In this document: in pieces, positions 1-5,751 of the stretch | How the letters are laid out: the number at the start of each line of letters is the position of its first letter | Position numbering within the stretch: the first letter of the stretch is position 1 | Source of the DNA: Limnohabitans sp. | GTDB taxonomy: Bacteria; Pseudomonadota; Gammaproteobacteria; Burkholderiales; Burkholderiaceae_C | Assembly (NCBI GenBank): GCA_015657605.1 | Contig: JACDQO010000358.1 | Location: 1-5,751 of the forward strand | Direction: 5' to 3' | DNA: 5,751 nucleotides | Made by a program: the position numbers and the translations under genes | The notes under the pieces: model-generated | What the model was told of the DNA's origin: nothing | Database searches by the model: none | What the model saw: the letters and a program-made list of their open reading frames with translations, nothing else

Positions 1-409
1 GGTGTACAGCGTGAGTTGGTTCAATTTGCCTTTGCGCGATGCGCAAGGCAGCGATGTGAACGCCCTGTTCAGCGCCGATGAGCACCGCTTTGGTGTGCAC
101 GCTGGGGATACCGAAACCTCGATGATGCTGGCGCTGCGTCCCGACGCGGTGCGCATGGACCAGGCGCAAAACTTCCGATCCACCGCGCAAGACCGCGCCG
201 AGCGTTTTGAGATTCTGGGCAATGGCAAAAGCGCCAAGCTGGGCTGGCAAATGCAGGACTACAACCCGCATGGGGCCGCCGGCAATGCGGCTGCTGCCAC
301 GCCACGCAAGGGCCAAGCGCTGTTGGACGCTTCGGGTCGCGCTTTGGCGCAGTTGTTGACCGAAATCGACCAACTGCCGCCCACCACCTTGCGCGAGCAG
401 TTGGGCTGA
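1..409 (+). CDS. Creatininase-family amidohydrolase, C-terminal part (5' end outside window)
   Basis: Open from the left edge to a TGA at 407-409, about 135 residues. The first codon in frame (GTG at 2) reads as an internal Val, so the true start lies outside the window. The fragment carries the creatininase-family segment HAGDTETSMML (about residues 33-43 of the visible part), where this family places metal-binding and active-site His/Glu residues. It also has the conserved stretches NGKSAKLGWQMQDYNP and GAAGNAAAAT, which I remember from proteobacterial members. The family folds into a metal-dependent cytoplasmic amidohydrolase that opens cyclic or linear amides. Members include creatininase and enzymes acting on other substrates, so hydrolysis of creatinine should not be assumed. 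The gene converges on the transglutaminase-like gene, with 57 bases between the two stop codons. The family call is firm; the substrate is unknown. Confidence 0.87.
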   Translation, partial: VYSVSWFNLPLRDAQGSDVNALFSADEHRFGVHAGDTETSMMLALRPDAVRMDQAQNFRSTAQDRAERFEILGNGKSAKLGWQMQDYNPHGAAGNAAAATPRKGQALLDASGRALAQLLTEIDQLPPTTLREQLG

Positions 410-436
410 GCCTTGTTTTGGGGTCTGAGTTGGCTT

Positions 437-447
437 GCCCGGCGGGC
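437..447. terminator. Small GC hairpin between convergent genes, possible weak bidirectional terminator
   Basis: GCCCGGCGGGC is a short perfect inverted repeat (4-base stem, 3-base loop) in the 57-base gap between the convergent stops at 409 and 467. There is no proper U-tract on either side: only a few T follow on the + strand, and the region left of it on the - strand is mixed. The position suits a terminator, but the stem is too short to be convincing. It is recorded as the only candidate in the gap. Confidence 0.18.
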
Positions 448-466
448 TTGAATCCGGTGCAGGGTT

Positions 467-1628
467 TCAAAAAGTCGGCAACACCAATTGGCAGTCATCT
501 GGGCTGACGCCGCGCGGGTGCTCGCGTGTGGCGTCAATGCACCCACCTTCGGCATAAACCCCTTGGGGGTCGCGCATGCGCACCATGCGCTCCAGCACCT
601 GCTGGCGGGCTTGGGGGTCTCGTTCGGTTTGGGCCACATGCTGTTCAACCACCGACTCGTCCATGACCAATTGGCCTTGGCTGTCCACCATGGCGCCGTG
701 CCGCCAGTGGAAAATTTCAATCGCTTTTGATTCCAAGGTAAAAGGCCGATCGCGCTGCCAAAAGTTGCTGAAGAGGCCACCCCCCATGTAGATCACCCAG
801 GAGCCTTCGTAGCCCTCGATGTCGGACGAGCGTTCGTCGGGGTTGCGAAACCACAGCCGATCGCCAGGCACATAAAACCGGCTGGGCAAGGGCGCGACCA
901 TGCTGCCGTATTCGATCAAATAAACATCATGGAACTGCCCTGAGCGCACCGCGTGCCGTTCGTTGAGTTGCTGCAAATCGGCCAACAAAGCGGGGGTGGT
1001 GGGCTGCCAATTCTTGGGCGATGCCCAAAAGGATCACGTATTCGGTGGCGCGGTAGCAAGAAAAGTCGTACAGCTTGCCAGTGGCTTCGGGCTGGGTGGC
1101 GGCCACCAAGGCGTCGATCAGCGGGCGGCCAGGGTTCAGGATGAAGCCAGGGCCTTCTAGGTAACGCCAATCGGCTTCTGGGCGTTCGGCCGCTTCGGTT
1201 TTGAAAGCCAGCGCAGTCTTGCGGGCGGCCAGCACCATGTTGCGCCTGACCCTGATGTGCGACTGCAGGGCGGCCAAGTTGGCAAAGCTGAAAAGTTGGG
1301 GCGAGCCCAGCAGGGCCACGGCAATCTCTCGCTCCACCGTCCAGTCTGCTGGGTCGTCCTTGGTCTGGCTGAGCCTTTGGTGCAAGCCCAGTGTGTCGTG
1401 TCCGGGCATGAGTTGCTCAAGGGCGCTGGGTTGCAAGGTGCATTGCACCGACAAACCTCCGTCTGCACGGTCCAGCGTGACCGTTTGTGCCCAAGTGTGG
1501 AGTTCAAAACCACTCAACCAAGTGGTCAGGTCCATGACCAAAACAGCGACTTCGTTCGGGGTCTTGGCCCTGAGTTCGATGCCGCCTTGGGCATGTCCAG
1601 GATCTGACCTGGTGGGAGAAAGATTCAT
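467..1628 (-). pseudogene. Tgl-like protein-glutamine gamma-glutamyltransferase (transglutaminase), split by a frameshift
   Basis: Two overlapping - strand frames together make one protein. The first runs from ATG at 1628 and, left alone, stops at 927 (233 aa). The second is open from upstream of 988 to a TGA at 467. Joining them by skipping one C of the C5 run at 996-992 (coding strand) gives 386 aa, reading AAHHPALLADLQQLNER across the join. The restored protein resembles Bacillus subtilis Tgl (about 245 aa, compared from memory). RRNMVLAARKTAL (129-141) matches its RMNIVAAAKTLHK region. YDFSCYRATEYVI (187-199) matches YAFECATAIVI, placing the catalytic Cys at C191. GDRLWFRNPD (255-264) matches GDCLYFKNPE, and EGSWVIYMGGGLF (274-286) matches RGENVILLGEDKYF. 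Tgl forms epsilon-(gamma-glutamyl)lysine crosslinks in proteins. Here about 110 extra residues precede and 90 follow the common core; the tail is rich in His, Glu and Arg and has Cys at 363 and 379. The ATG at 1628 lacks a good ribosome site; Met32 (1535) is an alternative. One shift in otherwise clean sequence could be a recent mutation, a sequencing error or recoding. Catalytic activity is not assured. Confidence 0.72.
992..996 (-). other. Frameshift site: run of five G (C5 on coding strand) in the transglutaminase-like gene
   Basis: Coding-strand sequence here reads CAC CAC CCC CGC TTT in the first frame. Removing one C gives CAC CAC CCC GCT TTG TTG GCC, that is HHPALLA, which carries on into the conserved second half. 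Upstream of this point only the first frame looks like the family (GIAQELAAHH). Downstream only the second does; the first turns into an Arg/Ala-rich tail and ends at 927. The run is therefore the most economical place for the shift, though any single-base change between about 985 and 1010 would also restore the frame. Confidence 0.7.
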
Positions 1629-1704
1629 GCCTGTGATTTTGCCCTTGAGTTTTTGAGGTCATGCCTAGGGATTACGCGCAAAGCATGCACGGCCCTGAAC
1701 TCAC

Positions 1705-2379
1705 TCAGGCAAAAGTGACCCAGTCCTTGTGCGCGTCGCTGTCCAGGTGCGGCAAGGTGTTGTAGGTCAGCAGCATGTGCCGCTTGGGGTTGAACACGAA
1801 CTCGGTGAGCGCCGTGTTGCGGATGCGCAGGTTCAGCTCGATGGTGGTTTCGGGCGGTGTGCCCAGCACCCGGCCCACGGCTGTCGAGATGGGGCCGCCG
1901 CTGGAGACGATCATCACGTCTCCGGTGTGTGATTGCCGCACATGGTCGAGCGCGGCTTCGATGCCGTCCACAAAGTCGGCGTAGCTGGTCATGCCGCGTG
2001 GCTGCGTGCGACCCGCCATCCAGGCCTGCAGCGCATCGCGCAGCAGGCGAAAGTGGTGGCGGTACAGCTCGGGCGTGTCGGGCTTGGCCAGCGGCTCGGG
2101 GTGGATGGATTCGATCAGCGCGTGGCTGTCGTATTCGTTGAGGCCCGGCCACACGGTCGGGGTGTGCGGCAAGCCCGCGCCCTCGGCAATGCCTTCCCAC
2201 GTTTGGCGGTGGCGCTTCAAGCTGCCCATCATCACGGCCTCGATGGGTTTGTCCTGCAGTTTGGGCCGCAGGTATTCACCCAAGCGCACGGCCTGCTGGC
2301 GGCCCAGCGGGCTGAGTTGATCGTAATCATCGGCCCCAAAAGAGGCTTGTCCGTGGCGGACCAAATAGAGTGTTCCCAT
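1705..2379 (-). CDS. Histidine phosphatase family (RHG / phosphoglycerate-mutase-like) protein
   Basis: A 224-aa protein of the histidine phosphatase superfamily, normally soluble cytoplasmic phosphohydrolases that pass through a phospho-His. MGTLYLVRHGQAS sits at the very N-terminus, with the nucleophile His9 in the RHG motif. GSLKRHRQT (52-60) carries the second conserved Arg (R56), and GLNEYD (79-84) supplies the likely acid/base Glu82. At the usual second catalytic His, where the family consensus is V-S-H-G-G, this protein has IVSSGGPIS (157-165), so the residue is Ser160. I remember the same SSGGPI form in related betaproteobacterial proteins, so it is probably a subfamily trait, not decay. 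Length is normal. The frame stays open upstream to 2574, but that part overlaps the neighbouring PhzF gene and looks non-coding. The ATG at 2379 puts the beta-1 strand and RHG exactly where the family starts. No strong Shine-Dalgarno is seen. It lies 49 bases after the PhzF gene, so it is probably co-transcribed. The substrate is unknown. Confidence 0.88.
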   Translation of the reverse strand: MGTLYLVRHGQASFGADDYDQLSPLGRQQAVRLGEYLRPKLQDKPIEAVMMGSLKRHRQTWEGIAEGAGLPHTPTVWPGLNEYDSHALIESIHPEPLAKPDTPELYRHHFRLLRDALQAWMAGRTQPRGMTSYADFVDGIEAALDHVRQSHTGDVMIVSSGGPISTAVGRVLGTPPETTIELNLRIRNTALTEFVFNPKRHMLLTYNTLPHLDSDAHKDWVTFA

Positions 2380-2428
2380 GGGCTGAGATTGTGCGCAGCC
2401 TGGGCGTTGAAGCCTGTCGCTGGGGTGA

Positions 2429-3352
2429 TCAGAGGGTGACGGCGCCCTGGATGCAGCCGACCACATCGCCGCCCACCCAGACTTGGCCTTGTGCGTCTTT
2501 GGAGAGGAATACTTGGCCCGCACGGCCCAGCACCGTGCCTTGGCGGGCGCTGTAGTGGTCGGGCATGTGGCCATCGGCCATCAGCCATTGCGCCAGCGAC
2601 GCGTTCAAGCTGCCGGTGACCGGGTCTTCGGCGATGCCCACCGGGGCGGCGAAGGCGCGCACTTCCAGGTCGGTGGGGTCGTTGACGATGCGGGTAGAAG
2701 GCGCAAAGGCGCGGGCCTCACGGTTGGCGCGGCGGATCAGCCCACCTTCTGGGGTTTGCCGCTTGGCCGCTACGCCGACTTTGGTGCCCAGCTTTTTCAG
2801 GGCGGCGTGGTCGGGCTCCAAGGCCAGCACCGTGTCCACACTGTCCACCAGCAGGCCCAGCCAATGCGGGCCGTTGTTCAGGTTTTGGGCCGCTATCACT
2901 TCAGATTCGTCCAGCCCCAATGCCGCCAGCACCGGAGCGAGGTCTTCGGCCGAGATGTCTGAGCGCTTCAGCGGTGGCGCCGCAAAAGCCCAGCGCTCGC
3001 CCAGCTGCTTCAAAGTCACCAGGCCAACGCCGCATTCCTGAATCAGCACACCCGCTTGCCGTGGCGTGTTGCCCGCTTTCAGCCAGGCGTGGGCTGTGCC
3101 CAGTGTGGGGTGACCTGCAAAGGGCAGCTCAGCCCCGGGCGTGAAGATACGCACCCGGTAATCTGCCCCGCCCGTTGCCCCTTCGGTCGTGGGTGGCAGC
3201 ACAAAGGTGGTTTCGCTCAGCTGCGTCCAAGCGGCAAAGGTTTGCATTTGCGCGTCTGTCAGGCCCGAGCCATCGAGCACCACGGCCAGCGGGTTGCCCA
3301 GAAAGGCGGTGTCGGTGAAGACGTCGACTTGTTGGTAGGCGCGTTGTTTCAT
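2429..3352 (-). CDS. PhzF-family isomerase/epimerase
   Basis: A 307-aa protein with the typical length and two-lobed DAP-epimerase-like pattern of the PhzF family. VDVFTDTAFLGNPLAVVL (9-26) is the family's N-terminal signature. LSETTFV (45-51) holds the catalytic Glu (E47, matching Glu45 of Pseudomonas PhzF). FAGHPTLGTAHAW (78-90) holds the conserved Gly-His pair (80-81). In the second lobe AEDPVTGSLNASLAQWL (241-257) carries the conserved Asp243. PhzF itself isomerises trans-2,3-dihydro-3-hydroxyanthranilate in phenazine synthesis, but no other phenazine gene is present, and most family members have unknown substrates. The gene follows the aminotransferase by 24 bases and precedes the RHG protein by 49. 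That context points to amino-acid-like substrates, which is inference. The ATG at 3352 is chosen because the signature begins a few residues after it; the upstream bases lack a clear Shine-Dalgarno, so translation may depend on coupling. Confidence 0.92.
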   Translation of the reverse strand: MKQRAYQQVDVFTDTAFLGNPLAVVLDGSGLTDAQMQTFAAWTQLSETTFVLPPTTEGATGGADYRVRIFTPGAELPFAGHPTLGTAHAWLKAGNTPRQAGVLIQECGVGLVTLKQLGERWAFAAPPLKRSDISAEDLAPVLAALGLDESEVIAAQNLNNGPHWLGLLVDSVDTVLALEPDHAALKKLGTKVGVAAKRQTPEGGLIRRANREARAFAPSTRIVNDPTDLEVRAFAAPVGIAEDPVTGSLNASLAQWLMADGHMPDHYSARQGTVLGRAGQVFLSKDAQGQVWVGGDVVGCIQGAVTL

Positions 3353-3376
3353 GGGTGAGGCTGGGTCAGCGTGGGT

Positions 3377-4561
3377 TCAGAGCGACTCGCGGACCGCGGC
3401 GGCGAGGGCTGCCATGCCGGTGTTGATCTGGTCCACGGTGGCGGTCACAAACGACAGGCGCAGCGTGCTTTCGCTCGCGTCCTGGGCATAGAAGGCCGAG
3501 CCCGGTACAAAGGCCACGCCTTTTTCAACGGCTTTGGCCAGCAAGGGGATGGCTTTGAGGCCCTTGGGCAGTTGCACCCACAAGAACATGCCGCCCACCG
3601 GGCGGTTCCAACTCAGGCCCAGGCCCGCCATTTCGCGGTCGAGCGCGGCCAGCATGGCTTCGCATTGCTGTTTGTACAGCGCGCGGATGGTGGGCACATG
3701 GCGGTCAATGAATCCGTCTTTCAGCACCTCGGCCACCACGCGCTGGTTGAAGCTGGGCGTGTGCAGGTCGGCCGCTTGTTTGGCTTGGAGCAGTTTGGGA
3801 TAAAGGGCCTTGGGGGCCACCACATAACCCAGGCGCAGGCCGGGGGCGAGGATTTTGGAGAAGGAGCCGAGGTACACGCTGCCCTCAGGATGGCGCGAAC
3901 TGAGGGAAGGCGCGGGCGGCGTGTCAAACCACAGGTCACCGTAGGGGTTGTCTTCGATGATGGGCAGGCCAGAATCGACGGCCACTTGTGCCACGGCGGC
4001 GCGGCGTTCTTCGGTCATGGTGCGGCCTGTGGGGTTCTGGAAGTTGGGCAGCAGGTACACAAAACGGGCTTTGTCCGCACCCGTGCCGACTTTGGCGCGC
4101 AGGTCGGCGGCATCCACACCGTGCTCGTCGCTGTTAACACCCACGGCCACAGGCTCCATCGGGGTGAAGGCTTGCAGTGCGCCCAAATAGGTGGGCGTTT
4201 CCACCAAGATGCGGCTGCCTGCGTCGATCAGGATTTTGGCCACCAAGTCCAGACCTTGCTGGCTGCCGGTGGTGATCAGCACTTGGTCAGGGCTGACCTT
4301 CATGCCTTGCTTGAGCAGGTCTTGCGCGACCCATTCGCGCAAGGGCGCGTAGCCTTCGCTGGCGGCGTATTGCAAGGCGGCTTTGCCGTCATCCCGCAGC
4401 ACGCGTTCGCTGGCTTCGCGCATGGCGTCGATCGGGAAGGTCAGGGGCGAGGGCAGACCGCCCGCAAAGCTGATGATGCCGGGCTTTTCGGTGACCTTGA
4501 GGATCTCGCGGATCACCGAAGGGTTCATTTTTTCGGCGCGTCGGGCCAGCGTCCAGTTCAT
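3377..4561 (-). CDS. PLP-dependent fold-type I aminotransferase (LysN / 2-aminoadipate transaminase type)
   Basis: A 394-aa protein if started at the ATG at 4561, or 398 aa from the ATG at 4573. The inner ATG is preferred: GGAG (4571-4568) lies 6 bases before it, while the outer one has no ribosome site in the short gap after the transporter stop. Numbered from 4561: FAGGLPSP (32-39) is the substrate-side loop typical of LysN/MocR-like aminotransferases; TTGSQQGLDL (97-106) is the PLP phosphate-binding turn; NFQNPTG (173-179) holds the conserved Asn176; IEDNPYG (202-208) holds Asp204, which contacts the pyridine nitrogen, and Tyr207; GSFSKILAPGLRLG (232-245) holds the Schiff-base Lys236 and Arg243; LRLSFV near the C-terminus should hold the carboxylate-binding Arg. 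There is no N-terminal winged-helix domain, so this is an enzyme and not a MocR regulator. It transfers amino groups between an amino acid and a 2-oxo acid. Relatives act on 2-aminoadipate, aromatic or branched-chain substrates, and the exact one cannot be read here. It sits between an EamA transporter and a PhzF-like enzyme. Confidence 0.92.
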   Translation of the reverse strand: MNWTLARRAEKMNPSVIREILKVTEKPGIISFAGGLPSPLTFPIDAMREASERVLRDDGKAALQYAASEGYAPLREWVAQDLLKQGMKVSPDQVLITTGSQQGLDLVAKILIDAGSRILVETPTYLGALQAFTPMEPVAVGVNSDEHGVDAADLRAKVGTGADKARFVYLLPNFQNPTGRTMTEERRAAVAQVAVDSGLPIIEDNPYGDLWFDTPPAPSLSSRHPEGSVYLGSFSKILAPGLRLGYVVAPKALYPKLLQAKQAADLHTPSFNQRVVAEVLKDGFIDRHVPTIRALYKQQCEAMLAALDREMAGLGLSWNRPVGGMFLWVQLPKGLKAIPLLAKAVEKGVAFVPGSAFYAQDASESTLRLSFVTATVDQINTGMAALAAAVRESL

Positions 4562-4567
4562 TTTTTG

Positions 4568-4571
4568 CTCC
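4568..4571 (-). promoter_or_regulatory. Ribosome binding site that sets the aminotransferase start
   Basis: On the coding strand ATGGAGCAAAAAATG contains GGAG six bases before the second ATG (4561). The first ATG (4573) overlaps this Shine-Dalgarno and has only ACACAATCA between it and the transporter's TAA. The second ATG is therefore the likely start, and the upstream stop at 4583 is close enough for translational coupling. Confidence 0.6.
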
Positions 4572-4582
4572 ATTGATTGTGT

Positions 4583-5500
4583 TTATCGGGTGACTGGGGT
4601 GTTGGCCATGCGCCGCCCCATGAAGACGGTGAGCACGACCAGCAAGGCAAAGCCCAGCGTCATCGCATCCAGCGATTCTCCCAGCAAAGGGATGGCGGCC
4701 AGAATGCTGATGAAGGGCTGCAGCAATTGCAGCTGGCTCACGCGCAGCGGGCCGCCCAGGGACAGGCCGCGAAACCAAGCGAAAAACCCAGCCCACATGG
4801 AGAAAACGCCGACATAAACCAGTGCCAGCCAAGCGGTTGGGGCGATGGCCTGTGCGGGCCAGGTCAGCCAGGTGCCAGGCAATGTGATGGGCAGCGCCAT
4901 GACGCAGACCCAGCTGATGACTTTTTCAGCGCCCAGGCTGGCCGTGACTTTGGCGCCCGCCACATAGCCCAGTGATGCGGCGACCACTGCGCCGAGCAGC
5001 AGGCTGTCGGCCCAGGTCAGGCCAAAACCGTGCCCCATTTGTGCGGCCCGCAGAACGCTGTAGACCGCAACCAAGCTGCTGCCCAGGGCCGCAAACACCC
5101 AAAAGCCCAAGCGTGCCCGTTGGTGCATGAGCCAAGCGGCGGCTGCGGCTGTGGCCAGAGGCAACAAGGCGGTGATGACGGCCGCGTGGCTGGCCGTGAC
5201 GTGCCGCAGGGCCCAGCCCAACAGGAGCGGATAGCCGATCACATTGCCCGCGAGTGACAAATACAAAGGCCCGCGTTGCTCGGCCGATGGCCAAGGCGCG
5301 CGCACGGCCAACAGGTAAATCGCCGACAACACGCCAGCCAGCGCGGCCCGCCCCCAGGTGACAAACCAGGGCGACAGCTGCGGCGCATCTGCCGTTCCGG
5401 TGGCCAGGCGCGTCATGGGCAAGGTGAGCGCAAAGATCACCACGCCCAACAGGCCAAGCCACAGGCCTTGGGTTTCTCGTCGTTGCGGTGTGTCGCTCAT
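4583..5500 (-). CDS. EamA-family (drug/metabolite transporter superfamily) permease
   Basis: A 305-aa inner-membrane protein with two EamA repeats and about ten hydrophobic segments, roughly at 12-29, 46-66, 78-97, 104-124, 131-150, 164-182, 194-212, 222-242, 256-273 and 279-296. Family hallmarks visible are the helix-4 pattern HAAVITALLPLATAAAAAWL (105-124), the matching helix-9 segment QLLQPFISILAAIPLLGE (258-275) with its Gln-Pro and closing Gly-Glu, and a short basic tail. Length is standard. EamA proteins mostly export amino acids and other small metabolites; the substrate here is unknown. The ATG at 5500 has GAAG seven bases upstream (5511-5508), a modest ribosome site, and directly precedes the first helix after about a dozen polar residues. 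It lies 69 bases after the LysE-like gene, and its stop is 21 bases before the preferred aminotransferase start. The neighbouring transaminase and second exporter suggest amino-acid efflux, which is inference from context. Confidence 0.9.
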   Translation of the reverse strand: MSDTPQRRETQGLWLGLLGVVIFALTLPMTRLATGTADAPQLSPWFVTWGRAALAGVLSAIYLLAVRAPWPSAEQRGPLYLSLAGNVIGYPLLLGWALRHVTASHAAVITALLPLATAAAAAWLMHQRARLGFWVFAALGSSLVAVYSVLRAAQMGHGFGLTWADSLLLGAVVAASLGYVAGAKVTASLGAEKVISWVCVMALPITLPGTWLTWPAQAIAPTAWLALVYVGVFSMWAGFFAWFRGLSLGGPLRVSQLQLLQPFISILAAIPLLGESLDAMTLGFALLVVLTVFMGRRMANTPVTR

Positions 5501-5569
5501 GGGGGCGCTTCAATTGGGCGGGTTATTTGGGGTGGTGTCGCTCTTGGTGGCCAGTTGCTTGACCAGACA

Positions 5570-5751
5570 TCAGGCGGCGTTAGAGCGCAAGCCGTTCAAC
5601 ATCCAAAAGACCGTGGCCACCAGGGCCACAGACATGCAGCGGTTGAATATCAGCAAGCGTCGTCCGTGTGCCAGCCAGTGGCGCAGCATCGAGCCTGCCA
5701 CCGCATAGGTCAGGTTGCTCACGAAGCCGTAGGCCACCATGATGGGCAGCA
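5570..5751 (-). CDS. LysE/RhtB-family exporter, C-terminal end only (start outside window)
   Basis: Reading the - strand inward from the right edge gives an open frame of 59 codons to a TGA at 5572-5570. It includes NLTYAVAGSMLRHWLA and then LLIFNRCMSVALVATVFWML before the stop. A pattern of small hydrophobic helix, short amphipathic Arg/His-rich stretch (RHWLAHGRR), FNR and a final hydrophobic helix is the usual C-terminus of LysE/RhtB amino-acid exporters, where the last helix often follows an FNR or LNR turn. These proteins have about six helices in some 200 residues and export amino acids or derivatives such as lysine, homoserine or threonine. Only about a third of the protein is visible, so the substrate class cannot be judged. 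The same strand and the 69-base gap suggest it is the upstream partner of the EamA transporter. Confidence 0.75.
   Translation of the reverse strand, partial: LPIMVAYGFVSNLTYAVAGSMLRHWLAHGRRLLIFNRCMSVALVATVFWMLNGLRSNAA

Noticed and set aside
467..988. The second half of the transglutaminase-like gene as an independent protein starting at TTG 988
   Set aside because: There is no ribosome site before 988, the sequence begins in the middle of a conserved domain, and it joins the upstream frame smoothly by skipping one base.
1201..1656. A 151-codon + strand frame opposite the transglutaminase-like gene
   Set aside because: It is a shadow of the - strand coding sequence; composition is Ser/Cys/Leu-rich with no family resemblance.
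1629..1704. Promoter for the transglutaminase-like gene in the 76-base gap
   Set aside because: I could not find a -35/-10 pair with sensible spacing. The palindrome CCTAGG at 1664-1669 is too short to call an operator.
2380..2574. N-terminal extension of 65 codons on the histidine phosphatase frame
   Set aside because: It overlaps the end of the PhzF gene, has low-complexity Ser/Ala/Pro composition, and the RHG fold begins exactly at the ATG at 2379.
3371..4576. A 401-codon open frame on the + strand, fully antisense to the aminotransferase
   Set aside because: It is rich in Gly, His, Gln and Arg with no recognisable domain, as expected from the complement of a GC-rich coding sequence. The - strand frame has all the PLP-enzyme motifs.
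5548..5565. Inverted repeat TGGTCA-AGCAAC-TGGCCA (coding strand) just after the LysE-like stop, as a terminator
   Set aside because: The stem is only six pairs including a G-U, no U-tract follows, and the next gene starts 47 bases later on the same strand.

Overview
The window reads as a piece of a high-GC betaproteobacterial chromosome, most like the Comamonadaceae (Limnohabitans, Rhodoferax and similar). This is inferred from protein sequence style (the creatininase-like and RHG-phosphatase proteins closely match what I remember from that family) and from GC-rich but not extreme codon use. I see no insertion sequence, phage gene, CRISPR array, tRNA or rRNA. Genes are densely packed and no gap exceeds about 80 bases.

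Layout: at the left edge is the C-terminal part of a creatininase-family amidohydrolase on the + strand (ends at 409). Everything else is on the - strand and converges on it. In transcription order, from the right edge leftward: the tail of a LysE/RhtB-type exporter (5751-5570, start outside the window); a ten-helix EamA/DMT transporter (5500-4583); a PLP-dependent fold-type I aminotransferase of the LysN/2-aminoadipate type (4561-3377); a PhzF-family isomerase/epimerase (3352-2429); a histidine-phosphatase (RHG) protein (2379-1705); and a gene related to the Bacillus spore transglutaminase Tgl (1628-467) that is split by a +1 frameshift.

The gaps between these - strand genes are 69, 21, 24, 49 and 76 bases, so they probably form one transcription unit or two closely linked ones. 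The upstream part makes sense as small-molecule, probably amino-acid, handling: two exporter-type membrane proteins, a transaminase and a PhzF-type enzyme. The substrate cannot be read from the sequence. The last two genes have no obvious link to that theme.

The points most worth a second look are: the transglutaminase-like gene, with its frameshift at a run of five G (five C on the coding strand) and its apparent lack of the glutamates that pair with the catalytic Cys in Bacillus Tgl; the histidine phosphatase, whose second catalytic His is a Ser; and the aminotransferase start, which should be moved to the second ATG. I did not find a clear new defence or mobile system here.
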